10,548 bases of DNA from Flavobacteriales bacterium UBA1993 (GTDB taxonomy: Bacteria; Bacteroidota; Bacteroidia; Flavobacteriales_G; Salibacteraceae): the NCBI GenBank assembly GCA_002336485.1, contig DDCZ01000062.1, positions 1 to 10,548 on the forward strand, written 5' to 3'. Shown piece by piece: positions 1 through 7,771 of the stretch. Every line of letters begins with the position of its first letter. Position 1 is the first letter of the stretch. The position numbers were made by a program, and so were the translations under genes. The notes beneath the pieces were generated by a model. The model was not told the DNA's origin and made no database searches. It saw nothing but the letters and a program-made list of their open reading frames with translations.

Positions 1-93
1 CCCATTCAATCGGATTATGTCGGTAAAAATGGTCATGGCCTCATTCCAGTCGAGGTTCATTTTCCAGTTTCCAGCAATTAGTTTCTTACGCAT
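1..93 (-). CDS. tpiA: Triosephosphate isomerase, N-terminal fragment (runs off the left edge)
   Basis: Only the first 31 codons are in the window. The ATG is at 93-91 and the frame is open to the edge. The product begins MRKKLIAGNWKMN, the classic N-terminus of triosephosphate isomerase. Asn9 and Lys11 of AGNWKMN match the family's substrate-binding Asn and catalytic Lys on the first beta strand. The enzyme interconverts dihydroxyacetone phosphate and glyceraldehyde 3-phosphate in the cytoplasm (glycolysis and gluconeogenesis). The start lies 21 bases after the stop of the BT_3928-type gene on the same strand, so the two are probably cotranscribed. This pairing is familiar in Bacteroidota. 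The identification rests on a short but highly diagnostic motif. Confidence 0.93.
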   Translation of the reverse strand, partial: MRKKLIAGNWKMNLDWNEAMTIFTDIIRLNG

Positions 94-114
94 GGTGCAA
101 TGATACGGCTGATT

Positions 115-1458
115 TTACTTTAGATAATCTTGCTTGATTGTCTCGTAATCCGGCAAGTCATTAAAATGCCATTTTCCGAGAACCGTACCGTGGTTAAGTA
201 ACACCACGCCTGGGTTTGCACGAATTATAGTTTTGAGCATGGTACCATCCGCCACCAAGTAATCATACATGATTTGATGCTCGTGTCTGAACACATCCAC
301 CTCTGTAAATACGTTTGAGCAAAGTCCATACATATATGGCCCGCCATCGTCGTTGGCAGCTTCGTATAAGGCATTAAGCTCTTTTTGAACATCGTTGTCT
401 GCGGTGGTGAGATTATAACTTACCACGAGCAGCATATACTCCTCGCCCAAAATATCATCGGTCCAATCCATTCCATCAATATCTTCTAGAATGAAATCAT
501 GGATAGGCGGCTCACATCCTTTAAAAATCAGTTCCGTTTCGCGATCAACAAACTCTGCACCTTCAATATTCCAGGGCGCCTGTTCGGTAGTGTACTCCCC
601 TACTACTCCATCGACCTCATAAAACCACTTGTCGAGATAAACATCTGCAGGAGCATCTGGTGGGCATTCCTTCAGTTCGGCAATGTTGTTTCCAATTTTG
701 TATGGCCTGAAGTCCTTTATTGGCAAATGATTGATGCAATGAATACAGAACCACGTTGTAATTACCGTAGCTGCACCAGCCATGATCCAGTCTTTTGAAT
801 CAGATTTCATAGATACCTTGATACCCATCAAAAGAGCGAATGATATAAATGAGAACCAGATTGGGAACGGCCAACCCACTACACCCAATGAAAAGGCTGC
901 AATCAAAACGAGCGCGATTCCAAGGTTTATCATATCGGTTTTCAGGTCCGTGGCGGCTTGGATTGTTTTCCGCTTCATGAAAATGATGATGGTGAACACC
1001 ATAAGCACCACGTCTTTCAAGAAGGACTCCCAAGGGTCTAGTTTAATGGCATCTCCAAAGCAGCCACAGTCTTTCATATAACTGTAATCATCTCGAATTA
1101 CGAATCCAAAAATACCTTCGATTGTCTGCGTCAACGCAGACTCGTTGTTGTCAAATAGCCAGTTCGCAACCGCGGTATATCCTGTCAGAAAAGTGAAAAA
1201 GACCATGAGTCCGAGCAAAGACCAGGCGGCCAGTTTCATCCTAGCGCCAAAGAGAATGGCAATCCCTAGTACAATTTCAGCAACGCATGCAATCACGGCA
1301 AGTTCTAGGGCCATGGAATCTAGCCAAGGCATGTCGAACACACCTGGAGCGAAGTAGTCGTTGAGTTTATAAGAAAATCCGATCGGATCATTTGCTTTGA
1401 TGAGGCCACTAACGATGAAGAGGGAACCAACAAGCAGGCGGGAAATGCGGGTGAGCAT
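115..1458 (-). CDS. BT_3928-type DoxX-like membrane protein with C-terminal thioredoxin-like domain
   Basis: A 447-residue protein with ATG at 1458-1456 and TAA at 117-115. The N-terminal part resembles DoxX/MauE-type membrane proteins: hydrophobic segments at about 7-23, 48-70, 76-97 and 148-161, and a DCGCFGD motif at 130-136 just before the fourth. Further hydrophobic segments lie at about 178-195, 198-213 and 224-242. They are followed by LPIKDFRPYKIG (245-256), a signature I associate with the Bacteroidota BT_3928 family. The soluble C-terminal part (about 310-447, ending in GVVLLNHGTVLGKWHF) looks like a thioredoxin fold but has no CxxC motif. The function is unknown. The family often sits beside tpiA and a DUF1599 gene; here tpiA follows after 21 bases, but DUF1599 is 7.2 kb away. 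A role in redox or disulfide handling is a guess from MauE similarity. Family assignment is fairly sure, function is not. Confidence 0.88.
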   Translation of the reverse strand: MLTRISRLLVGSLFIVSGLIKANDPIGFSYKLNDYFAPGVFDMPWLDSMALELAVIACVAEIVLGIAILFGARMKLAAWSLLGLMVFFTFLTGYTAVANWLFDNNESALTQTIEGIFGFVIRDDYSYMKDCGCFGDAIKLDPWESFLKDVVLMVFTIIIFMKRKTIQAATDLKTDMINLGIALVLIAAFSLGVVGWPFPIWFSFISFALLMGIKVSMKSDSKDWIMAGAATVITTWFCIHCINHLPIKDFRPYKIGNNIAELKECPPDAPADVYLDKWFYEVDGVVGEYTTEQAPWNIEGAEFVDRETELIFKGCEPPIHDFILEDIDGMDWTDDILGEEYMLLVVSYNLTTADNDVQKELNALYEAANDDGGPYMYGLCSNVFTEVDVFRHEHQIMYDYLVADGTMLKTIIRANPGVVLLNHGTVLGKWHFNDLPDYETIKQDYLK

Positions 1459-1477
1459 GGATTGAAAATTTATGCCA

Positions 1478-1485
1478 CAAATTTA
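1478..1485 (-). promoter_or_regulatory. Candidate Bacteroidota -7 promoter element for the BT_3928-type gene
   Basis: Read on the minus strand the sequence is TAAATTTG, an exact match to the TAnnTTTG -7 element of the Bacteroidota housekeeping sigma factor. It ends 19 bases before the ATG at 1458, which would leave a short leader. I see no TTG-type -33 element at the usual 17-23 base spacing upstream, and the region is A/T-rich, so a chance match is possible. On the plus strand, facing the methyltransferase gene, the nearest sequence is TAAACTTTG (1535-1543). It has one base too many between TA and TTTG, so I do not call it a promoter. Confidence 0.35.
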
Positions 1486-1560
1486 ATGGCTGGGCTTAAC
1501 CCTGAATTACCCTTAACAGGAGATTAACGCGTTATAAACTTTGGAAGATGCTACAGACAT

Positions 1561-3195
1561 ATGGATGTAAATGTATTTTTAACCCAATCTAGCACTATGA
1601 TATCAAAAGCCGATAAGTCCATCTTGCGTGGCACCATTTTCAAGCATCTCGATGGCATCGTTACAGCTCCTGCATTAATGACCCTGAGCAAGCATGGTGT
1701 CTTGGAATCTCTCCTTCAAAGCAGGGGTCAAACCCTGGACGAACTATCCAATAAATTCAAAGCCAACGACGGCTACATCAATGTTGCGTTAAGGTCACTG
1801 GCATCTCAAGGCTGGTTGAATCAAACGATAGAAAACGATCTTCCTAGTTATGGAGTCACGGACAAGGGTGCCATTGCCTTCACCTACGCAAACCACTATG
1901 AAAAAGCGGTAGAGCTCATCAAAATTGGAGAGCACTATCATCCTCGAAAATTTGAGCCCGCAGCATTTCGCGTTCTCGAATCTGCCTTTGATTCATACTT
2001 AGAATTACAATTAAAAAAGCATGATGCCGCTGATGATCACATCTCGGTATTAGACCAAATGCTCGTTCATATTGAAGGTGTCATTCTCGGCCCCAGCATC
2101 GTACACCTCGGCATGTCAGGCATGTTTCACAAGTACTTTATGGAGTCGAGTTTCAAGGCCGAAGAGTTTCACGAAGATGTGAAGCCATTTTCGAAACTTC
2201 TAGATATTTTCACTCATTTCGGTTGGTTCGAAAAAACGGGCGAGACATACCGATTTACACCGAAGGGGTTATTTTATTCGAGGCGCGCAAGCGCTTATGG
2301 AGTCACCGTTTCCTACCTGCCATCACTGCGAAAACTGGATGATCTGATATTCGGAAATGCACTCATTCTTCAGCCAGAAAAGGGCGGACCAGAGAAACAC
2401 GTAGATCGCGCCATGAATGTTTGGGGAAGTGGTGGGGCACACTCTACATATTTCAAAGTGGTAGACGAATTGATCATCGAAATTTTCAATCGCCCACTTG
2501 AAAAACAACCAAAAGGCATTTTGGATATGGGTTGCGGCAACGGCGCATTCTTGCAACACCTGTTTGAAGTTATTGATCAGCACACTTTGCGCGGAAAATA
2601 TTTGGACGAGCACCCGCTGACCTTAGTAGGCGTGGACTACAACGAAGCCGCACTGAAAATCACAAAGGCCAATTTGATACAGGCAGATATTTGGGCAAAG
2701 GTGATTTGGGGAGACATTGGAGATCCAGCACAATTGGCCACTTCGCTAGAAACGGACTACGGCGTTGATCTCTCATCGCTCTTAAACGTGCGCACGTTTT
2801 TAGACCACAATCGACCTTGGAATGCTCCGGTTGACTCGGTTCCTAGCACAGTAAAATCAAGTGGAGCATATGCCTCAAAGGGGATGCGACTTACCAACGA
2901 TGCTGCACAGCAAAGCTTTGTCGAGCACATGCAACGCTGGCAACCGTACTTGAAGCAACATGGGTTATTGGTGATTGAGCTACACACCGTTAAGCCTGAA
3001 ACAACTGCTAAGAACCTGGGCAAAACTGGAGCAACAGCATACGATGCAACACATGGCTATTCTGATCAATACATTTTGGAAGTGGATGCGTATTACGACT
3101 GCATCCGACGTGCCGGGCTTGAGCGCGACGAGCGACTTGGAAAGCAATTTCCAGATTCAGAGCTTGCTACTGTTACGATCAATTTATTGAAGTAA
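1561..3195 (+). CDS. SAM-dependent methyltransferase with duplicated winged-helix-like N-terminal region (AprA-related type)
   Basis: A 544-residue protein. The C-terminal half is a class I SAM methyltransferase. Motif I is ILDMGCGNGAF (320-330), the acidic residue after strand 2 is in VGVDYNEA (356-363), and VIWGDIGDP (381-389) follows. Then come LLNVRTFLDHNRPW (407-420) and GLLVIELHTVKPE (468-480). The RTFLDHNRPW stretch and overall plan recall the methyltransferases named after the apratoxin synthase domain AprA, often C-methylating beta-keto acyl substrates; this placement is from memory. Residues about 28-110 and 169-245 look like two copies of one winged-helix-like helper region, each ending in a G-W-L/F stretch and a T-x-K-G motif (VTDKG 99-103, FTPKG 232-236). 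There is no acyl-carrier or ketosynthase domain nearby, and the substrate is unknown. No signal peptide or membrane segment. The start could be ATG 1561 or ATG 1597 (residue 13), since conserved-looking sequence begins only near residue 14. The phosphatidyltransferase gene follows after 44 bases. Confidence 0.83.
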   Translation: MDVNVFLTQSSTMISKADKSILRGTIFKHLDGIVTAPALMTLSKHGVLESLLQSRGQTLDELSNKFKANDGYINVALRSLASQGWLNQTIENDLPSYGVTDKGAIAFTYANHYEKAVELIKIGEHYHPRKFEPAAFRVLESAFDSYLELQLKKHDAADDHISVLDQMLVHIEGVILGPSIVHLGMSGMFHKYFMESSFKAEEFHEDVKPFSKLLDIFTHFGWFEKTGETYRFTPKGLFYSRRASAYGVTVSYLPSLRKLDDLIFGNALILQPEKGGPEKHVDRAMNVWGSGGAHSTYFKVVDELIIEIFNRPLEKQPKGILDMGCGNGAFLQHLFEVIDQHTLRGKYLDEHPLTLVGVDYNEAALKITKANLIQADIWAKVIWGDIGDPAQLATSLETDYGVDLSSLLNVRTFLDHNRPWNAPVDSVPSTVKSSGAYASKGMRLTNDAAQQSFVEHMQRWQPYLKQHGLLVIELHTVKPETTAKNLGKTGATAYDATHGYSDQYILEVDAYYDCIRRAGLERDERLGKQFPDSELATVTINLLK

Positions 3196-3239
3196 GTCCT
3201 CACTTAAAAATTAACAAAAGCAATTCACACTTTTGCTTG

Positions 3240-3926
3240 ATGCTAAAAAAGGCCGTTCCTTCTGCCCTTACCTCCATGAATCTACTCTGTGGATTTTGGG
3301 CTATTCTGATCAACGATCCTGTTATCAGCTTTTACTATGTGCTGGTTGCCATCGTATTTGACTTCTTTGATGGTTTATCGGCGCGAGCGCTAAAGGTGCA
3401 AAGCATGTTCGGGGCCGAGCTCGATTCGCTTGCCGATATGGTGACGTTTGGCGTCGTTCCTGGATTCCTCTTTTACCATCACGTGCTGCTGGATCCGGCA
3501 GATTCTATAGCGATCATGTTTGCCAAAATGTTGTTAGCAACACTTGTGCCTGTGTGCGCCGGTCTTCGACTCGCCAAGTTTAATGTAATGGATAGCGGCA
3601 AAAAAGGATTCGTTGGAATGCCCTCATCTGCTTCTGCATTAATGATCATCTCCATTCCGTTCTTAGGTAATCAGTGGTCCGATGTGGTGCCTGAAATTGG
3701 AAACTACATCGTTCCCATTCTATTCTCGCTTCTTATGGTGAGCAACGTTCCAATGTTTAATCTGAAAGGACTCAATCTTGGCCTGAAGGCAAACATTTAC
3801 CCTATAATCTATGCTGTCACGATGCTACCAGCCATCTATTTTCTGGGATGGCTAGCGATGCCGTTTTCCATTCTGTGGTACTTGGCACTTTCCATTCCTT
3901 ATGCCCTCATGAACAGAGCCGATTAG
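3240..3926 (+). CDS. pssA: CDP-diacylglycerol-serine O-phosphatidyltransferase (phosphatidylserine synthase type)
   Basis: A 228-residue integral membrane enzyme of the CDP-alcohol phosphatidyltransferase family. The signature DGxxARx8GxxxDxxxD is intact: D44-G45, A48-R49, G58, D62 and D66. These residues bind the metal and CDP-diacylglycerol. The N-terminus (PSALTSMNLLCGFWAI) and length fit phosphatidylserine synthases, which transfer phosphatidyl from CDP-diacylglycerol to L-serine. The product is the precursor of phosphatidylethanolamine, the main zwitterionic lipid in Bacteroidota. Several hydrophobic segments span the rest, among them about 15-40, 67-85, 124-137, 148-163 and 184-222. I chose ATG 3240 over the in-frame TTG at 3237. 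The gene lies 44 bases after the methyltransferase on the same strand. Its TAG stop overlaps the stop of the convergent M48 gene, with no terminator between. Another alcohol substrate, such as inositol or glycerol phosphate, is possible but less likely. Confidence 0.9.
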   Translation: MLKKAVPSALTSMNLLCGFWAILINDPVISFYYVLVAIVFDFFDGLSARALKVQSMFGAELDSLADMVTFGVVPGFLFYHHVLLDPADSIAIMFAKMLLATLVPVCAGLRLAKFNVMDSGKKGFVGMPSSASALMIISIPFLGNQWSDVVPEIGNYIVPILFSLLMVSNVPMFNLKGLNLGLKANIYPIIYAVTMLPAIYFLGWLAMPFSILWYLALSIPYALMNRAD

Positions 3927-5815
3927 TGAGACTGATCGTAATACTTGTATAGTTTCTTAATCTTTTTGTGAAGGTGATTCGTCGCCTCACTATTGCCGCC
4001 ATCACTCGTAACATCAAAAACGCGCTTCACCTCGTGGTCGCCAGATACTTCGAAGGTTTGCATTTGCATTTTCGCCCTTCCCTTTGATTCAAAGTAATCC
4101 AACGTGATCAATGTCTTAACCCGCTCTCGCAAGAGAAACTCGGCTATGGCCGGATGAGTCGAAATCAGGTCAACATTATCCACTTTAGGCATGTATGTAT
4201 AATCGTATAAACTTGACAGCAATACCAGCGCCTCTGCTTCATTTGTCGGAACATAAACTTCGTCTTTGAGATTGAAGAGTTTCGGGTCTGGAAATCTTTT
4301 AGCGAGCAAATCTGTTGTTTCCCGCCAATCGTAAAAGGCGAAGCACTTCTCGTATTCCGTTTTCCGCGAATAGTCATCGAACATTTCCAACCGAAGTGGG
4401 AGAATGACATTCCTATCAAACTGAAATGAATCGGGGCTTAATAGATATTGGGCGTATTGCACATACTGCCCGCCTTCATCTATATACTTATTGAGCATTT
4501 TTCGATCTATCCCACTGCGTGTAGCCCGCTGAAGGATCGATTCAACGTCACCTTTTGGCGCCAAATCTGTTTGAATCCAATCATGCAACTGACGAAACGT
4601 AATGTTGATTGGAAACGGCGTAGAGCCTTCTGAGTCGAGCATCAAAAGCATCGCTCGGATGTAGTCCTTCGCTTCGTCGCTGCTCACATCCGCCTCCTGC
4701 AATGCCGATTTATTCTCTGCAGTCGTATGATAATCTGAAATAAGCACATATCCAGTTAAGAAACTCACCTGTTGATTATCCTTCAGCTGTTCAAGCGCCA
4801 CGAACATTTCTTCTCGAATTCCTTTGTTATCCGCGTCTTTCAGCAAAAATGACCATCCCACCTCAATGGTGTTGCGATAACGCTTCTCGGCATTCAGCAA
4901 CTTCAAGGTCTCCAACCGCGCCTGATTTCGTAATGATTCAAAGTTTTTTGGATCTACTGACCTTCCTTCAATGCTGGGATGTTGTTGAATAAGGCTGTGA
5001 TATCGGCTTTCCGAATCCGGATGTGTGCTTCCATACAACCAATGCTGGGAACTGTGTCCCGTCTCAATTTTGTTTTTTTCCTCCAATTGATGAAGTAACC
5101 TCATTACCTCAAGGCCTTCCGAAATCGAAAATTCCGATTCTTTCATTGCATGCGCACCCAACTGGTCGGCCTCTGTCTCTTGCTCACGACTATGTTGTAA
5201 TACGGCATTGTGGGCTGCCATTTGTGAACCTACTTGGACGGCGTATCCAGCGACGCCACCAAGTAGAGCCCCAGCCACAATTCCAGCCGAAGCAGCATTT
5301 TGGGCCTTTCGCATTTTCACATAGTTTAAAAAGGAGTGATGGTGGTGTATGTGCGCCATCTCATGTGCCAGAATCATACGTAGTTGGTCCATATTCTCAA
5401 CATGTGCCAGTAGCCCAACGTTGACGAATATGAAACCGCCTTCTAGCGCAAACGCATTGATATTTGGATCCTTTACAATCATTAATTCATATGGACGAGG
5501 GTAACCCGAAGCCGCCGTCAATTTGATCACAGATTCGTTTAATTGACGTTCCCATTCACCCCACAACTCTGGGTCTTGATACACCTTATTCTTATCGATC
5601 ATATCAAACGCCACCGATTTCACTTTGCTTGCAAATGCATCGTGCCATTCGGGTCGAATCATGCCTTGAATATCCGTTAAGACAATCGCCTCTACATCTT
5701 CAGGAGCACAGTCCTCGGGCTTGTGTAACACTTCCGCATCACTACTCACGGTTTGGCCAAATGTGGTAACTGATAAAACACAAAAAATGGATAAAAGTGA
5801 CAGGCGCTGGATCAT
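3923..5815 (-). CDS. Secreted M48-family zinc metalloprotease with long uncharacterised C-terminal region
   Basis: A 630-residue protein with ATG at 5815-5813 and TAA at 3925-3923. Residues 1-20 form a signal peptide, with likely cleavage after FG and before QTVSS. The zinc site of M48 peptidases is complete: HEMAH at 151-155 supplies two His ligands and the catalytic Glu152, and ETEAD at 213-217 supplies the third ligand, Glu213. A Gly/Ala-rich hydrophobic stretch (about 177-197) lies between the two motifs, as is common in this family, and THPDSESRY (264-272) matches the conserved His-Pro region. The plan resembles periplasmic M48 proteases such as BepA/LoiP, which degrade misassembled envelope proteins. 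Those carry TPRs or end early, however, whereas residues 285-630 here show no repeat or fold I recognise. The gene is last in a same-strand series, 85 bases after the TMTC-like gene. Peptidase activity is well supported by motifs; the substrate is unknown. Confidence 0.9.
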   Translation of the reverse strand: MIQRLSLLSIFCVLSVTTFGQTVSSDAEVLHKPEDCAPEDVEAIVLTDIQGMIRPEWHDAFASKVKSVAFDMIDKNKVYQDPELWGEWERQLNESVIKLTAASGYPRPYELMIVKDPNINAFALEGGFIFVNVGLLAHVENMDQLRMILAHEMAHIHHHHSFLNYVKMRKAQNAASAGIVAGALLGGVAGYAVQVGSQMAAHNAVLQHSREQETEADQLGAHAMKESEFSISEGLEVMRLLHQLEEKNKIETGHSSQHWLYGSTHPDSESRYHSLIQQHPSIEGRSVDPKNFESLRNQARLETLKLLNAEKRYRNTIEVGWSFLLKDADNKGIREEMFVALEQLKDNQQVSFLTGYVLISDYHTTAENKSALQEADVSSDEAKDYIRAMLLMLDSEGSTPFPINITFRQLHDWIQTDLAPKGDVESILQRATRSGIDRKMLNKYIDEGGQYVQYAQYLLSPDSFQFDRNVILPLRLEMFDDYSRKTEYEKCFAFYDWRETTDLLAKRFPDPKLFNLKDEVYVPTNEAEALVLLSSLYDYTYMPKVDNVDLISTHPAIAEFLLRERVKTLITLDYFESKGRAKMQMQTFEVSGDHEVKRVFDVTSDGGNSEATNHLHKKIKKLYKYYDQSH

Positions 5816-5900
5816 ACTGGGTGGTTTAGTCTGTGCATAGATATTGAATCTCGCTTATCCAAGAGGCACTCATTCAGAATGGAGGCAAATCGCACTTCCT

Positions 5901-7733
5901 TTATTTCCCGATGTTCGGATCAATTTGGCGCGCCTTTGCAATCCACTCGTCTGATAGCGCCTGCTCTCCCATGTTTTGATATGTAAGTGCAATGAAGAAA
6001 TAACTCTGTGCATGCGATGGATCAATTTCAATGGAACGTCTAAACCATTTAATGGCCGGTTCATATTGCCCAAGAGTGCCATAACAGGTCCCTAGATTTC
6101 CAGCTGCCTCTCGATAGTTTGGATTTATTTCTAATGTGCGTTCAAAATGTGGGATCGCCTCCTCCACTTCGCCCTGAAGGAAGTAAACAACACCTGTGTT
6201 GTTGTTTGCACTCACATGATTGGGGTTTATTTTCAATGCCCGTCTATTGTAAGCCTGCGCCTGCTCATATTCTCCCAAGTTTTGCAGACTTAGGCCCATT
6301 TCACCAAGCGCGTCGCTGAAGTCAGGGTATATTTCAAGCGCAAGACCTAACTCCTTTTTAGCAGATTCAAACCAACGCTTCTTGGCGCCGTCATTCTTTG
6401 CAAGAAGGCCTTGTTTGTTCATGGTAAGCCCCAGTCGATAGTGGGTTCGAGTACTATTCGGAGCGTTTTTAACATCGGCGGTATATAGTGTCAATTCATC
6501 TTTCCACTCTCCAGCCCTGTTAAACGATTTCACCCCGTACATGGTTGAAATGAGTAGGAAGAACAAGCCGGCAACTCCCATTTTACGCCATTGGAATACT
6601 TCAGTTTTTAGGGTGGCCCACTTCCAGAACAACCAGCCTAGACCGGCACAAAAACCTATAGATGGAAGAAACATCAATCGATCGCCCATATGTGTACCAA
6701 TGGTGACCACAACGTTGGAATAGATGGAAAATGTCAATAGAAAGAACAGTATTGAAAACGAAACGATTTTCTGCTTCCCAAATGTCTTAGACGCTGCAAA
6801 GACCATCGCGCCGAAGACAATGAATCCGAAAAGAACCGGGAGCTCAAACACACCCATCGCTTCGAATTGACCAATGCTGTAGTCATGGGATAGCGACTCT
6901 GGAAAAATGAGTTTTGCCACATAAACCCCTGCCAGACCAACGGTGGTAGTAATACGTTCAAACCCATCCAATCCAACAAGGAGGTTGTCTAGCATCGGAG
7001 TTTCTTCGACTCCAATTAATCCTCCCAAAGCGTTTACTCGCAGTATGAAATAACTTACGATGGCAACGACAAATGGAGAAAGAGATAGTCCTATCTGTTT
7101 CCATTCACGACCACGAAACAACATAAGCATGAGCGGTGCGACAGCGACCAGTGTGATGACTCCTTCTTTAGATGAAAGCGCTAAGAAGAATAGAATTACC
7201 GTCGCGATTCCCCATATTCTCTTTGAGTTGTCGTAAAAAGCGAGGGAGGTAGTTAGCGCCAACAAGGAAAAAATGACGGATAGCAATTCGTCGGCGCTTT
7301 TAATGTTAGCTACCACTTCCGTATGAATTGGATGAAGCGTAAAAAGCAGGGATATGAAGAGTAGAAGCCAAGGATCAGTTGCGGGCAATAGCCGTTTCAA
7401 CCAGAAGAAAAGCAACCAACAACAAAACATATAAAGCAGGACATTCAACACATGCGGAGGCCCCGGATTGTTTAGCCAAAGCTCCCATTCCAGAGCAAAT
7501 AACGTCAGGGCCATTGGCCGGAAAAGGCTTCCCTTTTCATTCGAAAATCCCGAGCGATACTCCGAACTCCAAATTGCGGATAGCCCGTCTATGCCCTGCT
7601 GAACGTTTACATTTTTGACAATGGCATCCTCATCATCCAAGACATAATCGTGGGTGAAGGTTTGCGCATAAACAACAAGCGCAAACAGCGGTGGAATAAA
7701 TGCCAGAAAACGTGTATTAGTGCCAGTGATCAT
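5901..7733 (-). CDS. TMTC-like (DUF1736-type) membrane glycosyltransferase candidate with C-terminal TPRs
   Basis: A 610-residue protein. Residues 1-415 contain many membrane segments with features of GT-C-fold TMTC proteins. The acidic pair is in VLDDEDAI (31-38), at the end of the first membrane segment. HPIHTEVVANIKSADELL (134-151) and GTHMGDRLMFLPSIGF (346-361) are further hallmarks of the family. From about residue 427 to 608 there are tetratricopeptide repeats, seen as repeated blocks such as NLGEYEQAQAYNRRALKINP and LGQYEPAIKWFRRSIEIDP. Animal TMTCs O-mannosylate cadherins; bacterial members are mostly uncharacterised. Transfer of a sugar from a lipid carrier to exported proteins is a family-based inference. 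The longest reading frame begins at TTG 7742, but ATG 7733 gives a normal start just before the hydrophobic segment. The gene follows the gluzincin-like gene by 38 bases and precedes the M48 gene by 85, suggesting an operon. Confidence 0.87.
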   Translation of the reverse strand: MITGTNTRFLAFIPPLFALVVYAQTFTHDYVLDDEDAIVKNVNVQQGIDGLSAIWSSEYRSGFSNEKGSLFRPMALTLFALEWELWLNNPGPPHVLNVLLYMFCCWLLFFWLKRLLPATDPWLLLFISLLFTLHPIHTEVVANIKSADELLSVIFSLLALTTSLAFYDNSKRIWGIATVILFFLALSSKEGVITLVAVAPLMLMLFRGREWKQIGLSLSPFVVAIVSYFILRVNALGGLIGVEETPMLDNLLVGLDGFERITTTVGLAGVYVAKLIFPESLSHDYSIGQFEAMGVFELPVLFGFIVFGAMVFAASKTFGKQKIVSFSILFFLLTFSIYSNVVVTIGTHMGDRLMFLPSIGFCAGLGWLFWKWATLKTEVFQWRKMGVAGLFFLLISTMYGVKSFNRAGEWKDELTLYTADVKNAPNSTRTHYRLGLTMNKQGLLAKNDGAKKRWFESAKKELGLALEIYPDFSDALGEMGLSLQNLGEYEQAQAYNRRALKINPNHVSANNNTGVVYFLQGEVEEAIPHFERTLEINPNYREAAGNLGTCYGTLGQYEPAIKWFRRSIEIDPSHAQSYFFIALTYQNMGEQALSDEWIAKARQIDPNIGK

Positions 7734-7771
7734 TGAAGCCAAAGAAAGTGAATTGAACGTTCAAGGCGGTT

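Noticed and set aside
499..1081. Two overlapping plus-strand frames opposite the BT_3928-type gene
   Set aside because: The translations look random and the opposite strand encodes a clear membrane protein.
1495..1520. Repeated TTAACCC / TTACCC / TTAAC pattern between the divergent genes, considered as a regulator site
   Set aside because: Too short and imperfect, and no regulator gene is nearby to support it.
1561..3926. Methyltransferase plus phosphatidyltransferase as a lipid-methylating pathway (phosphatidylethanolamine N-methylation)
   Set aside because: The methyltransferase has no membrane segment and resembles polyketide-type methyltransferases rather than PmtA/PEMT. Adjacency alone does not support it.
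5023..5424. 133-codon open frame on the plus strand, antisense to the M48 gene
   Set aside because: It lies wholly opposite the zinc-site region of a well-supported gene, and its translation is rich in Pro, His, Arg and Gln with no recognisable motif. It is a reading-frame shadow.
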